Made by a program: the position numbers and the translations under genes | Shown here: positions 1-8,612 of the stretch, piece by piece | Layout of the letters: every line of letters begins with the position of its first letter | Position numbering within the stretch: position 1 is the first letter of the stretch | Notes under the pieces: generated by a model | Databases searched by the model: none | The model's input: only the letters and a program-made list of their open reading frames with translations | What the model was told of the DNA's origin: nothing | Assembly: GCF_009811655.1 (NCBI RefSeq) | Contig: NZ_BGJX01000019.1 | Location: forward strand, 23,031 to 87,030 | Length of the DNA stretch: 64,000 bases | Direction: 5' to 3' | Source: Methylosinus sp. Ce-a6 | GTDB taxonomy: Bacteria; Pseudomonadota; Alphaproteobacteria; Rhizobiales; Beijerinckiaceae

Positions 1-313
1 TCATCGCCTCGCGCAGCGAAGGCGAAACGGTGATGGCGTTGCCATTCATGGCGAGATTATAGGGAGCGACGATCGGCGTCTTCACATGGCCGACGCCGAG
101 GCTCGAGGCGACGGCGATGGGCGCCAGAAGATGGGCGGCGTCGAACATGCCGATATTGAGCTTGTCGCGCACATTGGACCAGGAGACCTCCTGCACGAGC
201 TCGACATCGAGCCCCTCCTGCGCGACGAAGCCCTTGTCGACGGCGACGAAGAGCGAGGCGGCGTCGGCGAGCGGAATGAAGCCGATGCGTAAATGTTCGC
301 GCTTCGCGGTCAT
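1..313 (-). CDS. nasS: NasS/NrtA-family nitrate-binding protein (N-terminal part)
   Basis: The gene runs off the left edge; about 104 N-terminal residues are visible, beginning MTAKREHLRIGFIPLADAA. The IGFIPLxDAA start and the later GLDVELVQEVSWSNVRDKL stretch match the CmpA/NrtA periplasmic-binding fold. There is no signal peptide, as expected for the cytosolic nitrate/nitrite sensor NasS rather than a transporter subunit. Its ATG overlaps the nasT stop codon (ATGA), so the two are translationally coupled. In characterised systems NasS holds NasT inactive until nitrate or nitrite binds. A true NrtA/CmpA transporter component lacking its leader is the alternative. Confidence 0.8.
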   Translation of the reverse strand, partial: MTAKREHLRIGFIPLADAASLFVAVDKGFVAQEGLDVELVQEVSWSNVRDKLNIGMFDAAHLLAPIAVASSLGVGHVKTPIVAPYNLAMNGNAITVSPSLREAM

Positions 314-882
314 TTGAACAGCTCCGAGGCGGTGATGATCGCCTGGGCGATCTCGAAAATCTTCTTCTTCTCGCGCATGGCCGTGCTGCGCATCAGCCGA
401 TAGGCCTCCTCCTCGCCGAGGTTCTTGGCTTTCATCAGCAGGCCCTTGGCGCGGTCGATGGTCTTGCGCTCCTCTATCTCCGATTTGGCGCGCGCCAATT
501 CGTCCTGCAGATGCGAGAAGGCGTTGAAGCGCGATATGCACAGATCGAGGATCGATTTGATTCGCTCTTTCTTCAGCCCGTCGACGATATAGGCGGAGAC
601 GCCGGCGTCGACCGAGGCCTGAATGGAGGCCGTGTCGCTCTGATCGACGAACATGGCCACGGGCCGGCGCACGGCGCGGCTCACCTGGAACATCTGCTCC
701 AATATGTCGCGGCTCGGATTGGCGAGATCGATGAGGATGACGTCGGGGTCGATCGCATAGATGCGGGCGAGCAGGCTGCGCATCTCGCCGATGCGCTCGA
801 CATTGGTGAAGCCGGCCTCGCGCAATCCGTCCTCGAGGATCGCCGCCCGCACGGGACTCTCATCGACGATGACGATTTTCAA
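310..882 (-). CDS. nasT: ANTAR-domain antiterminator NasT
   Basis: A 190-residue response-regulator-like protein. A receiver-type domain fills the N-terminal half (acidic pair D7/E8, D52 at the phospho-acceptor position). A C-terminal ANTAR RNA-binding domain follows at about residues 125-186 (DRAKGLLMKAKNL...EAYRLMRSTAM). NasT-type proteins bind two-hairpin leader RNAs and prevent termination ahead of nitrate-assimilation genes. I chose a TTG start at 882 because GGAGG lies just upstream and the protein then opens MKIVIVDES, as in the family; an upstream in-frame ATG at 966 would add an atypical 28-residue extension. It is coupled to the downstream nasS by a 4-nt overlap. Confidence 0.87.
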   Translation of the reverse strand: MKIVIVDESPVRAAILEDGLREAGFTNVERIGEMRSLLARIYAIDPDVILIDLANPSRDILEQMFQVSRAVRRPVAMFVDQSDTASIQASVDAGVSAYIVDGLKKERIKSILDLCISRFNAFSHLQDELARAKSEIEERKTIDRAKGLLMKAKNLGEEEAYRLMRSTAMREKKKIFEIAQAIITASELFK

Positions 883-1499
883 ATCGACGCCTCCGCGACG
901 CTGCGCCGCTTGCGACGCGCTAGCGAAAATGCGGACGAATTTCAAATGATTTCGGTGGCGGGACAAGAGAAGGCCCCGCAGCGCTAGGGCTGACGGGGCC
1001 GATATGTTTCGCGGGATGCGAAATCTCCGGAAAGATCCAGATTTGGAATTTTGGGAGACGCCGCGCTTGGCCTTCGCGCTTTGCCGCCCGTCGGGATGTC
1101 ACGAATGTCGGCGCTCGAGGAAACCAGCGCTCGATTTCTCCGCCGCGCCATCGACCTCGGCTGAGGTCAAACGGTGTGACCCGGTGGCGTCATGCTCCTC
1201 TCGCATGTATCGCTCGACCTTGGACCTGCGTGCGTTGCCACGCCAGCCCGCCCATCGCGCCCCGTCCCTCGAGGTCCCGCTCGATCGGTCCGCCGTGGGG
1301 CTGGCGTATTCGCCGCGGCCCTCGGCCCCTTCATGACGCGATGATGAAATGGTGATCTCGATTCTCGATTTCGTCAAGCGTCGAATTGGTCGCAGTGGTC
1401 GCAGCGAGGCGGTTTTCTTTTTCCGCGCGCCGCGCTACGCAATGGCTCCGACGAGGCCGGCGGGAGCGCGCCGAGACCGGCCCGACGGGAGAGAAACGA
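883..1499. other. Intergenic region upstream of nasT
   Basis: About 617 bases without a convincing gene. Open frames exist on both strands but none has family resemblance or a well-placed ribosome binding site. It presumably contains the nasT promoter and the promoter of the gene starting at 1500; I could not identify a clear two-hairpin ANTAR target. Confidence 0.4.
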
Positions 1500-1799
1500 A
1501 TGAACGCGGACAATGACGGTTACTACTATTTCCTCACCTATAGCGGCGTGAGCCTGCCGCTCAATCTGATGTCGCCGCTCGACCCTAACGACCTCGCCAA
1601 TCGCAACACGTTTTTTCGCGCCCGCTATGACGAAGCGGAGCGGCTGCTGCTTTGCGAAAAAATGGTCTATGGCGAGGTGGAGCTGCGTCACACGTACGAA
1701 TATCGCGCCGAAGGCGGACTCGCCCGCGCGCTCATCGAGATGGGCGAGGACGAGACCGAGGTTCTGTTCGACGAGAACGGCAAGCAGTCGGTGGCCTGA
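1500..1799 (+). CDS. Small uncharacterised protein, 99 aa
   Basis: Starts at ATG 1500, preceded by GGGAGAG at good spacing. The product has an aromatic N-terminus (DNDGYYYFLTYSGVSLPLNL) and an acidic, mixed alpha/beta-looking remainder ending FDENGKQSV. There is no signal peptide or membrane segment, so it should be cytosolic. I do not recognise a named family with confidence. It stands alone, with an interspersed repeat just downstream. Confidence 0.7.
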   Translation: MNADNDGYYYFLTYSGVSLPLNLMSPLDPNDLANRNTFFRARYDEAERLLLCEKMVYGEVELRHTYEYRAEGGLARALIEMGEDETEVLFDENGKQSVA

Positions 1800-1876
1800 T
1801 GGCGGCGTAAGTCGGGCAGAGCGCGAGCCCGAAGGCTCGATTAATGGATTTCGTCGTTTCCGGACGATCGGCTCGC

Positions 1877-1958
1877 CGTCATTGCGAGGAGCGCAGCGAC
1901 GAAGCAATCCAGGGGCCGCCCCACGGCTCTGGATCGCTTCGCTTCGCTCGCGATGACG
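1877..1958. repeat. 82-bp interspersed inverted-repeat element, copy 1
   Basis: The ends are inverted repeats (CGTCATTGCGAG and CTCGCGATGACG) around a core containing GGAGCGCAGCGACGAAGC. Close copies occur at 8023-8106 and 60383-60464. Such elements are common non-coding intergenic repeats in proteobacterial genomes. Confidence 0.8.
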
Positions 1959-2003
1959 CGCAGTGATTGTCCGGTTCGGCGGTGCGAGCGTCCGCGAATA
2001 GCG

Positions 2004-3311
2004 TCACGCCTCGCCGAACACGCGATCGAAGATCGTGTCGACATGCTTGAAGTGATAGGCGAGGTCGAACAGCTCGTCGAGCTCCGCGGGCGAGAGCTTC
2101 GCGCTCACTTCGGCGTCGGCGCCGAGCAGCTTGCGGAACTCGCCCTCGCCGCGCCATACGGGCATGGCGTTTCTCTGCACCAGCGCGTACGATTCCTCGC
2201 GCGACACGCCCTTTTGCGTCAGCGCCAGCAGCACGCGTTGCGAATGCACGAGCCCGCCGAGCCGGTCGAGATTCTTCTGCATATTTTCCGGATAGACGAC
2301 GAGCTGGTCGATGACGCTGGTCAGCCGCGCCAGCGCGAAGTCGAGCGTCACCGTCGCATCGGGGCCGATATTGCGCTCGACGGAGGAATGCGAAATGTCG
2401 CGCTCGTGCCACAGCGCGACATTCTCCAGCGCCGGCGTCACCATGCCGCGCACGAGCCGCGCGAGGCCGGTGAGATTCTCGGTCAGCACGGGATTGCGCT
2501 TGTGCGGCATGGCGGAGGAGCCCTTCTGCCCGGCCGAGAAATATTCCTCCGCCTCCAGCACCTCCGTGCGCTGGAGATGGCGAATCTCGATCGCCAGCCG
2601 CTCAACCGATGAGGCGACGACGCCGAGCGTCGCGAAAAAGGCGGCGTGGCGGTCGCGCGGAATGACCTGCGTGGAGACGGGCTCCACCGCGAGGCCGAGC
2701 TGTCTCGCCACATGTTCCTCGACGCGCGGATCGACATTGGCGAAAGTGCCGACGGCGCCGGAGATGGCGCAGGTCGCGACCTCCTTGCGCGCATTGACGA
2801 GCCGCTCGCGGGCGCGCGCAAATTCGGCATAGGCCTGCGCGAGCTTCAAGCCGAAGGTCGTCGGCTCGGCGTGAATGCCATGCGAGCGGCCGATCGTCGG
2901 CGTATATTTATGCTCCTGCGCGCGGCGTTTTATCGCCGCGAGCAATCCATCGACATCGGCGATCAAGAGATCGGCGGCGCGCGACAATTGCACGGCGAGA
3001 CAGGTGTCGAGCACGTCGGAGCTGGTCATGCCCTGATGCACGAAGCGCGAGTCCGGCCCGATGAACTCGCCGAGATGGGTGAGGAAGGCGATGACGTCAT
3101 GCTTCGTCACGCGCTCGATCTCGTCGATGCGGGCGACGTCGAAAGTGACGAAATCGGCCTTGTCCCAGATCGCCTTGGCGCTCTCCTTGGGAATGACGCC
3201 GATCTCGGCGAGCGCGTCGCAGGCGTAGGCCTCGATCTCGAACCAGATGCGAAAGCGCGTCTGCGGCTCCCAAATGGTCATCATCTCGGGGCGGGAATAG
3301 CGGGGGATCAT
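2004..3311 (-). CDS. purB: Adenylosuccinate lyase
   Basis: A 435-residue member of the fumarase/aspartase superfamily, at the usual family length. It cleaves SAICAR to AICAR and adenylosuccinate to AMP in de novo purine synthesis. Visible signatures are TSSD at residues 96-99, the region around H144 (GRSHGIHAEP), and the superfamily signature loop GSSAMPHKRNP at residues 264-274, which carries the catalytic serine. It starts MIPRYSRPEM, standard for the short bacterial PurB type. It stands alone on the minus strand. Confidence 0.97.
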   Translation of the reverse strand: MIPRYSRPEMMTIWEPQTRFRIWFEIEAYACDALAEIGVIPKESAKAIWDKADFVTFDVARIDEIERVTKHDVIAFLTHLGEFIGPDSRFVHQGMTSSDVLDTCLAVQLSRAADLLIADVDGLLAAIKRRAQEHKYTPTIGRSHGIHAEPTTFGLKLAQAYAEFARARERLVNARKEVATCAISGAVGTFANVDPRVEEHVARQLGLAVEPVSTQVIPRDRHAAFFATLGVVASSVERLAIEIRHLQRTEVLEAEEYFSAGQKGSSAMPHKRNPVLTENLTGLARLVRGMVTPALENVALWHERDISHSSVERNIGPDATVTLDFALARLTSVIDQLVVYPENMQKNLDRLGGLVHSQRVLLALTQKGVSREESYALVQRNAMPVWRGEGEFRKLLGADAEVSAKLSPAELDELFDLAYHFKHVDTIFDRVFGEA

Positions 3312-3582
3312 GGGCTCGGGCGTCCTTTGGGAAAAGTCTCGGCGCAGCCGGGTCGGCGGGAAGAGGATCGTTTAGGCCCTTCCGCGGGCGGAGTGAAGGG
3401 GGCGGGCGAAGGCCAGGGTGACCGGAAGCGGATCGCGCGCGGGGCGAAAGCCTGATCGAGGTGATTTGAGCGCTCCTCACGGTTGGCCGAAATATTGCTG
3501 CGGATGAACCAACGCCCGCGCTGGCGTTCGCCCGCCCACGCCGCCATATTCCGCTTTAGAATGTGTTTCGCTGGAGAATCCT

Positions 3583-4833
3583 ATGCAGCAGACCGCCGAT
3601 GTCGCCGTCCTGGGCGCGGGAATGGTCGGAGTGTCGGCCGCCCTGCATCTGCAGGCGCGGGGCCGCGACGTCGCGCTCGTCGACCGGCACGGCGCGGCGG
3701 GGCTCGAGACGAGCTTCGGCAACGCCGGGCTGATCGAGCGCGCCTCGATCTTTCCTTATCTCTTCCCCCGCGATCCGCGCGATTTGCTCTATTACGCGCT
3801 CAACCTCTCGCCACAGGCGCACTACCATCTCTCGGCGCTGCCCGGCGTCGCCTCCTGGCTCTTGCGCTATTTCCGCGAGAGCGGCCCGGAGCGGGCGAAG
3901 AGCCACGCGCTCGCCGCGCTGCCGCTCGTCGAGCGCTGCCTCGAGGAGCATGACGCGCTGATCGAGGTCGCGGGGGCCGGCGAGCTCGTCCGCCGCATCG
4001 GCTGGATCAAGCTCTATCGCAGCGAGAGCCGCCTCGCCAAAGGCCTCGCCGACGCCGAGCGCCTGCGCGAGTTCAAGCTGCGCATAGAGGTGCTGGACGC
4101 CGACGCGCTCGCCGCGCTCGAGCCCGATCTCGCCCGCGTCGCCGGCGCCGTGCATTTTCTCGACACCTGCTCGGTCGCCGATCCGAGCGCCGTGGCGCAG
4201 TCCTACGCGGCCCTGTTCCAGCAGCGCGGCGGACGCTTTCTCGCCGGCGACGTGCGCGGACTGCAACAGACGCGCGACGGGCGCTGGAGCGTGCCCACGC
4301 ATGACGGACAAGTGATCGCGCGCGATCTCGTCGTGGCGCTCGGGCCCTGGTCGGACCAGATTTTCCGTCCGCTCGGCTATGATCTGCCATTCGCGGTCAA
4401 GCGCGGCTATCACATGCATTACGCCGTGGCCGAGGGGGCGAAACTGTCGCATCCGGTGCTGGACGCCGACAATGGCTATGTGCTGGCGCCGATGACGCGC
4501 GGCGTGCGGCTGACGACCGGCGCCGAATTCGCCCGCCGCGACGCGAAGCCGACCCCGGTGCAGATCGACTGGGACGAGAAGCTCGCCCGCACGCTGTTTC
4601 CGATCCGCGAGCGGCTCGATCCCAAGCCCTGGATGGGCTGCCGGCCCTGTTTCCCGGACATGCTGCCGGTGATCGGCAAGGCGCCGCGCCACCAGGGCCT
4701 CTGGTTCGATTTCGGCCACCAGCACCACGGCTTCACGCTGGGGCCGGTGAGCGGCCGTCTGCTCGCCGAGATGATGACGGGCGCAGAGCCCTTCACCGAT
4801 CCGGCGCCTTACGCGGTCGATCGATTTCGATAA
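3583..4833 (+). CDS. FAD-dependent oxidoreductase, D-amino-acid dehydrogenase (DadA/DAO) family
   Basis: A 416-residue protein with an N-terminal dinucleotide-binding motif (VAVLGAGMVGVSAALHL) and the acidic ribose-binding end of the second strand (ALVDR). The substrate domain resembles DAO-fold enzymes, with a C-terminal FAD contact around GHQHHGFTLGPVSGRL. These enzymes oxidise D-amino acids or related amines, usually passing electrons to quinone. GGAG precedes the ATG. No alanine racemase or transporter lies alongside, so the substrate cannot be inferred. Confidence 0.85.
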   Translation: MQQTADVAVLGAGMVGVSAALHLQARGRDVALVDRHGAAGLETSFGNAGLIERASIFPYLFPRDPRDLLYYALNLSPQAHYHLSALPGVASWLLRYFRESGPERAKSHALAALPLVERCLEEHDALIEVAGAGELVRRIGWIKLYRSESRLAKGLADAERLREFKLRIEVLDADALAALEPDLARVAGAVHFLDTCSVADPSAVAQSYAALFQQRGGRFLAGDVRGLQQTRDGRWSVPTHDGQVIARDLVVALGPWSDQIFRPLGYDLPFAVKRGYHMHYAVAEGAKLSHPVLDADNGYVLAPMTRGVRLTTGAEFARRDAKPTPVQIDWDEKLARTLFPIRERLDPKPWMGCRPCFPDMLPVIGKAPRHQGLWFDFGHQHHGFTLGPVSGRLLAEMMTGAEPFTDPAPYAVDRFR

Positions 4834-4973
4834 ATTCAAGCGGAATTTTGCCGCCGGATGAGCGACCATTGGCGCGGTGATTCGTCGAGTTGTGTCGGCG
4901 ATCGATCGTCGTCGACTTTTTCATAGCGTCTGCGCCTCGCGCGGACGCCAAGTTTTTTTGAGCGGAGACGACA

Positions 4974-5294
4974 ATGAAGCTCGCGGCATTCATTCTCGGG
5001 GCGGCGCTCGCTCCTTTTCTGTTGCGGCCCGCGGCGGCCATCGAGGTCGCCGTCATCTACGAAGGCTTTCCAGGCTACGCCGGCTGCAAGGAGCGAGCCG
5101 ACATGCAGCGCGTCATCGAGCTCGCGGAGCAATATGATCTCGAGGCGGCGCGGGAGATCATCCGTCGCGGCATCAAGAGCAAGGACTGCCGCGTGCTCGG
5201 CGGCGAGATCATCGTCGAGTTCGTCCGGCCCTTCAGCCGTCTCGTCAAAGTGCATATGAGGGGCGACCCGGACGCCTATTGGATCATCCAATAG
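4974..5294 (+). CDS. Small secreted protein, 106 aa, unknown
   Basis: Starts at an ATG preceded by GGAGA. Residues 1-22 form a typical signal peptide (MKLAAFILGAALAPFLL followed by an AAA-type cleavage site). The mature domain, about 84 residues, has two cysteines (in GYAGCKER and KDCRVLGG) that could form a disulfide. I do not recognise the family. The TAG stop codon is the first three bases of an interspersed repeat, so an insertion may have trimmed the original C-terminus. Confidence 0.7.
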   Translation: MKLAAFILGAALAPFLLRPAAAIEVAVIYEGFPGYAGCKERADMQRVIELAEQYDLEAAREIIRRGIKSKDCRVLGGEIIVEFVRPFSRLVKVHMRGDPDAYWIIQ

Positions 5295-5410
5295 AGCGTT
5301 TCCAGCCGAAGTGGACGCCGGTTCGGCGTCGGAAACGCGTCAGACAAAGCTTAGCGTTTCCAGCCGAAGTGGACGCCGGTTCGGCGTCGGCGACGCGCCG
5401 GAACAAAGCG
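5292..5410. repeat. Two tandem half-copies (module 1) of the two-hairpin repeat
   Basis: Two head-to-tail copies of AGCGTTTCCAGCCGAAGTGG followed by ACGCCGGTTCGGCGTC, beginning near 5292 and 5352. Each can fold with an outer GCGTTTCC/GGAAACGC stem and an inner GACGCC-GGTTC-GGCGTC hairpin; in the second copy the outer stem is degraded. The second hairpin module of the full copies is absent. The first three bases form the stop codon of the preceding gene. Confidence 0.85.
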
Positions 5411-5416
5411 GCCCGT

Positions 5417-5932
5417 TCACGGCGTCTTTCTCGCCAGCGCCCGTTCGCCGAGCGCGACCAGCGCGGCTCTCAGCCTCTCGTCGGCGACCCCTTCGGTCGC
5501 CGCCTCGGCCCGGCTGCGCGCGGCGAGATCGGCGGGCGGCCGCGCCGGGCGGGCGCGACGCGGGGCGAGCGGCTCCTGCCTCATCGTGACCTTGGCGACG
5601 CAGCGCCAGCCGAGATGCGCATTCACGCGCTCGATGATGGCCGCGCTCATATGCTGAATATCGAGGCCAAAGCCCGGCTCGACGCGCAGCGCCAGAGTCG
5701 CGGGCTCTTCGCTCTTCTCCGCGGGGCGGTTCTTGGCGCGCGGGGGCCATTGCAGCTTCATCGGCTCGCAAATGGCGGCGACGCGCGCGCCGACGATCGC
5801 CTCCCAGCGCAGCAGCAGCGAGGATTCTCCGAAGCCCTGGCGCGCCGCCAGCGGACCGAGCGCCTTGTCGACGAATTCGCCGAGTGGGCGCGATTGCCTG
5901 GATTTCGAGCGCCCCGTCGCCGTTCCGGTCAT
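5417..5932 (-). CDS. DUF721 (DciA-like) domain protein
   Basis: A 171-residue protein whose first half carries the DUF721 fold (FVDKALGPLAARQGF, LLLRWEAIVGARVAAICEP) and whose C-terminus is an Arg/Ala-rich tail. DUF721 includes DciA, which helps load the replicative helicase DnaB in many bacteria; whether this alphaproteobacterial branch does so is inference. It is divergent from mutY with about 50 bases between them, an arrangement often seen in Rhizobiales. Confidence 0.8.
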   Translation of the reverse strand: MTGTATGRSKSRQSRPLGEFVDKALGPLAARQGFGESSLLLRWEAIVGARVAAICEPMKLQWPPRAKNRPAEKSEEPATLALRVEPGFGLDIQHMSAAIIERVNAHLGWRCVAKVTMRQEPLAPRRARPARPPADLAARSRAEAATEGVADERLRAALVALGERALARKTP

Positions 5933-5982
5933 GCTCCCTCCTTGCGCGGCCGCGTCCGACCTCGTTATGGACAGGTTAGCCC

Positions 5983-7086
5983 ATGCCGAGAGCCCCCGCC
6001 AAGCCGCCCGAAACGCCGCCGGAAAAGCCGCGCCTCGATCCGCGCGCGCTGCTCGCGGAATTGGTCGCCTGGTACGACCGCCGCCGGCGCGATCTGCCCT
6101 GGCGCGCGCGGCCGGGGGAGCGCGCCGATCCTTACGCGGTCTGGCTCTCGGAGATCATGCTGCAGCAGACGACGGTGGAGGCGGTCAAACCCTATTTCGA
6201 CGCCTTTCTCGCCCGCTGGCCCAATGTCGAGGCGCTCGCCTCGGCGCCGCTCGACGAGGTGATGAAGGCCTGGGCCGGCCTCGGCTATTACGCCCGCGCG
6301 CGCAATCTCCACGCCTGCGCGCAGCAGCTCGCTTTCGAGCGCGGCGGAGTTTTCCCGAAGGAGGAATCCGAGCTCCTCTCTCTGCCGGGCGTCGGCCCCT
6401 ATACGGCGGCGGCGGTGGCGGCCATCGCCTTCGACGCGCCTTGCGTCGCCGTCGACGGCAATGTCGAGCGCGTCGTCGCCCGCCTTTTCGCCGTCGACAA
6501 GCCGCTGCGCGAGGCCAAGCGCCAATTGCGCGAAACGGCGCAGACTCTGCTTCCTGCTTCGCGCTCCGGCGATTTCACCCAGGCGCTGATGGATCTCGGC
6601 GCGACGGTCTGCACGCCGCGCGGGCCGCGCTGCGATCTCTGCCCCTTCGCTCCCGCCTGCGCGGCGGCGCGGCGCGGCGAGACGGAGCGTTTCCCCGTCA
6701 AGGCGCCAAAGCTCGCGAAGCCGCTGCGTCGCGGCGCCGCCTTCGTGCTGACGAGCGGCGGCGCCGCGCTGCTGCGCACGCGGCCCATGCGCGGCCTGCT
6801 CGGCGGCATGAGCGAATTTCCCTCCACTCCCTTTCGCGTCGATTTCGACCCGTCCCGCGCGCGCGTCCATGCGCCCGCGGCGGCGCGCTGGCGGGAGCTG
6901 CCCGGCGAGGTCGAGCATGTGTTCACACATTTTTCGCTGCGGCTGACCATATTCGCCGCGACGCTCCCGCCGCCGCCGCCCGATATCGAGAACGGCCGCT
7001 GGACGCCGCTCTCGCGCCTCGCCGAGGAGGGCCTTCCGACCCTCATGCGAAAAGTGGCCGTGCGGGCCGGATTGATTGTAGAGTGA
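5983..7086 (+). CDS. mutY: Adenine DNA glycosylase MutY
   Basis: A 367-residue glycosylase that removes adenine mispaired with 8-oxoguanine. Visible features are catalytic Glu57 (SEIMLQQT), the helix-hairpin-helix loop LPGVGPYTA at about 134-142, catalytic Asp158 (VAVDGNV), and the iron-sulfur cluster ligands C210, C217, C220 and C226 with C-x6-C-x2-C-x5-C spacing. A C-terminal NUDIX-like recognition domain follows, containing GGMSEFPSTP. Length is usual for the family. Confidence 0.97.
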   Translation: MPRAPAKPPETPPEKPRLDPRALLAELVAWYDRRRRDLPWRARPGERADPYAVWLSEIMLQQTTVEAVKPYFDAFLARWPNVEALASAPLDEVMKAWAGLGYYARARNLHACAQQLAFERGGVFPKEESELLSLPGVGPYTAAAVAAIAFDAPCVAVDGNVERVVARLFAVDKPLREAKRQLRETAQTLLPASRSGDFTQALMDLGATVCTPRGPRCDLCPFAPACAAARRGETERFPVKAPKLAKPLRRGAAFVLTSGGAALLRTRPMRGLLGGMSEFPSTPFRVDFDPSRARVHAPAAARWRELPGEVEHVFTHFSLRLTIFAATLPPPPPDIENGRWTPLSRLAEEGLPTLMRKVAVRAGLIVE

Positions 7087-7106
7087 GGTCCAGCGGGAGC
7101 ATCGGC

Positions 7107-7370
7107 ATGGCGCGGCGCAAATCGATCGAGGTCGAGATGACGGAGGGCGCGATCCGCGTCCTCTCGGGCCGCCATGTGCTGACCATCGCCAATTCGGCGC
7201 CCCCGCCCGACGCGGAGGAGGAGACGGATTTCTTCATCCGCCTCGACGATATCGACCATTGGGACGCGCCCGACGAGGAAATTCCCATCGATATCGTCGA
7301 GCTGCAGACGATCCTGGAGGCGATAGAGGAGGAGCTCGAGCGTCACGGGCTGAGCGTGACATTCGACTGA
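7107..7370 (+). CDS. Small acidic protein, Imm74-like
   Basis: An 87-residue protein starting at ATG 7107, preceded by GGGAG. The pattern is a beta-rich N-terminus (EGAIRVLSGRHVLTIA), an FFIRLDDIDHWDAP core, and an acidic C-terminal helix ending HGLSVTFD. This resembles the Imm74 family by eye; that name is a resemblance call, not a database result. It lies 20 bases downstream of mutY and is probably co-transcribed. No polymorphic toxin gene is adjacent, so an immunity role is not supported by context. Confidence 0.65.
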   Translation: MARRKSIEVEMTEGAIRVLSGRHVLTIANSAPPPDAEEETDFFIRLDDIDHWDAPDEEIPIDIVELQTILEAIEEELERHGLSVTFD

Positions 7371-7485
7371 CGCTCCGGCCTCGGCCTTCGGCCGATTTGG
7401 CGCGCAAAATGCCTCCTGCGGCTCGGGCCCGGAATTTTGGTCGGGTTTCCAACGTCGAAAGCCACAAAGCTACAAGGAGCCCGTC

Positions 7486-7950
7486 TTGCCCTCATTGCAA
7501 GAAACCCGCGCCGTCGTGACATTGGCGCCCGCGAAACCGACCGGCCTGGCCGATCTGGGCGCGCCATTGGGCGACGCCGCCATGGTCAAGAAGGGGCGCG
7601 CGCATGAATTTCCGCAACTCCTGACGGATGGCAATATCGGCCGCCGCTTCCAAGATCTTCGCGTCATCGGGATCAAAACGCTCGAGGGCGAGGTCGTCTC
7701 CGCCAAATTCTTCGTCCAGTTCGAGGTGTTCGGCGACAATACGTCGGCGCCGACGAATGGGGTCGGTTTCGAAGCGGCGCTTTTCGCGGGCGCGGAGCAA
7801 TTGGCCAGCCTGTCATCGAGCAGCCTGTTCCTGCCCTACGCCAATTTCTGGTATCCGAACCGCTTCGTGTTCGAGGTCCCGGCGGCGGATTTCGATCGCG
7901 CCGACCGTTTGGAGTTCATCGCGAAGCCCGAAGAGGTTCGCGCTATCTAA
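7486..7950 (+). CDS. Uncharacterised protein, 154 aa (TTG start)
   Basis: I chose the TTG at 7486 because a strong AAGGAG lies at 7474-7479. The protein looks beta-rich (FQDLRVIGIKTLEGEVVSAK, FFVQFEVFGDN, FVFEVPAADF), with no signal peptide or membrane helix. I do not recognise its family. It is a single gene between the mutY group and an interspersed repeat. Confidence 0.65.
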   Translation: MPSLQETRAVVTLAPAKPTGLADLGAPLGDAAMVKKGRAHEFPQLLTDGNIGRRFQDLRVIGIKTLEGEVVSAKFFVQFEVFGDNTSAPTNGVGFEAALFAGAEQLASLSSSSLFLPYANFWYPNRFVFEVPAADFDRADRLEFIAKPEEVRAI

Positions 7951-8022
7951 AGCGCTCTGGATTTTCGATCGCTCGCTGCGCGAGCGTCGGAAATGATACG
8001 ATTTCCAGTTGATCTGCTCGCG

Positions 8023-8106
8023 CGTCATCGCGAGGAGCGCAGCGACGAAGCGATCCAGGAGCCGCCCCACGGCGCTGGATCGCTTCGCCTTCGGCTCGCG
8101 ATGACG
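8023..8106. repeat. Interspersed inverted-repeat element, copy 2
   Basis: The same element as 1877-1958, with terminal inverted repeats CGTCATCGCGAG and CTCGCGATGACG. It lies in the gap between two small orphan genes. Confidence 0.8.
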
Positions 8107-8195
8107 CCCGTGATTATGAAGTAATCAGCCGGAAATCGTACGACACTCCTTCTGAACGAGCTGACGGCCCGGCATCCCCTATCGAGCGAAGACGT

Positions 8196-8501
8196 ATGAC
8201 TTATCCCCTCGTCAAACGCGTGTCGCATCGGATGCTCGGCGAAATGCTGCGAATGATGTTGAGCGAGCGGCTATATTTCGACCTGACCCTCGAAGAGGGT
8301 CGGACATTGTCACGCAATTTCACTGCGCTGGCCTATGACTGGCGGCGCGCCGATTTCATCTATTTGAGCCCGGTCGGAGGCGACACCGAATTCTCCGCCG
8401 CAGTCCGGCAAGACGGCGTGCATGTGGAAACGGCATATGGAGTCCACCATTTGAATTGGGACGATGTGACGGAATTGGCCGAGCGCTTGGCCGTAGAGTG
8501 A
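8196..8501 (+). CDS. Uncharacterised protein, 101 aa
   Basis: Begins MTYPLVKRVSHRMLGEML and ends DDVTELAERLAVE; soluble, with an aromatic mid-section (ALAYDWRRADFIYLSP). No signal peptide, membrane segment or known motif. It sits upstream of an integrase remnant and may belong to a horizontally acquired patch; base composition appears somewhat less GC-rich than the flanks by eye. Confidence 0.55.
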   Translation: MTYPLVKRVSHRMLGEMLRMMLSERLYFDLTLEEGRTLSRNFTALAYDWRRADFIYLSPVGGDTEFSAAVRQDGVHVETAYGVHHLNWDDVTELAERLAVE

Positions 8502-8612
8502 CGCGGCGGCCCGACAGCTCTCACACCGCTCGGGCGAGCCGAAAAGCTTAAGGCTCCAGGAAATTGGACTCTCAGAATCCTCGGAGAAATGGTCGAAGCC
8601 TTGGATGGCGAA

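Noticed and set aside
1004..1377. Short frames on both strands upstream of nasT
   Set aside because: Low-complexity Arg/Ser/Pro composition and no start signals; treated as non-coding.
5292..5410. Possible CRISPR-like array from the tandem repeat copies
   Set aside because: Only two units, no regular spacers, and the same unit is scattered singly elsewhere; no cas genes.
5733..7370. A 545-residue plus-strand frame through mutY
   Set aside because: Most of it is an Arg/Ala-rich shadow of mutY in another frame; only its last 87 residues (from 7107) look like a real protein.
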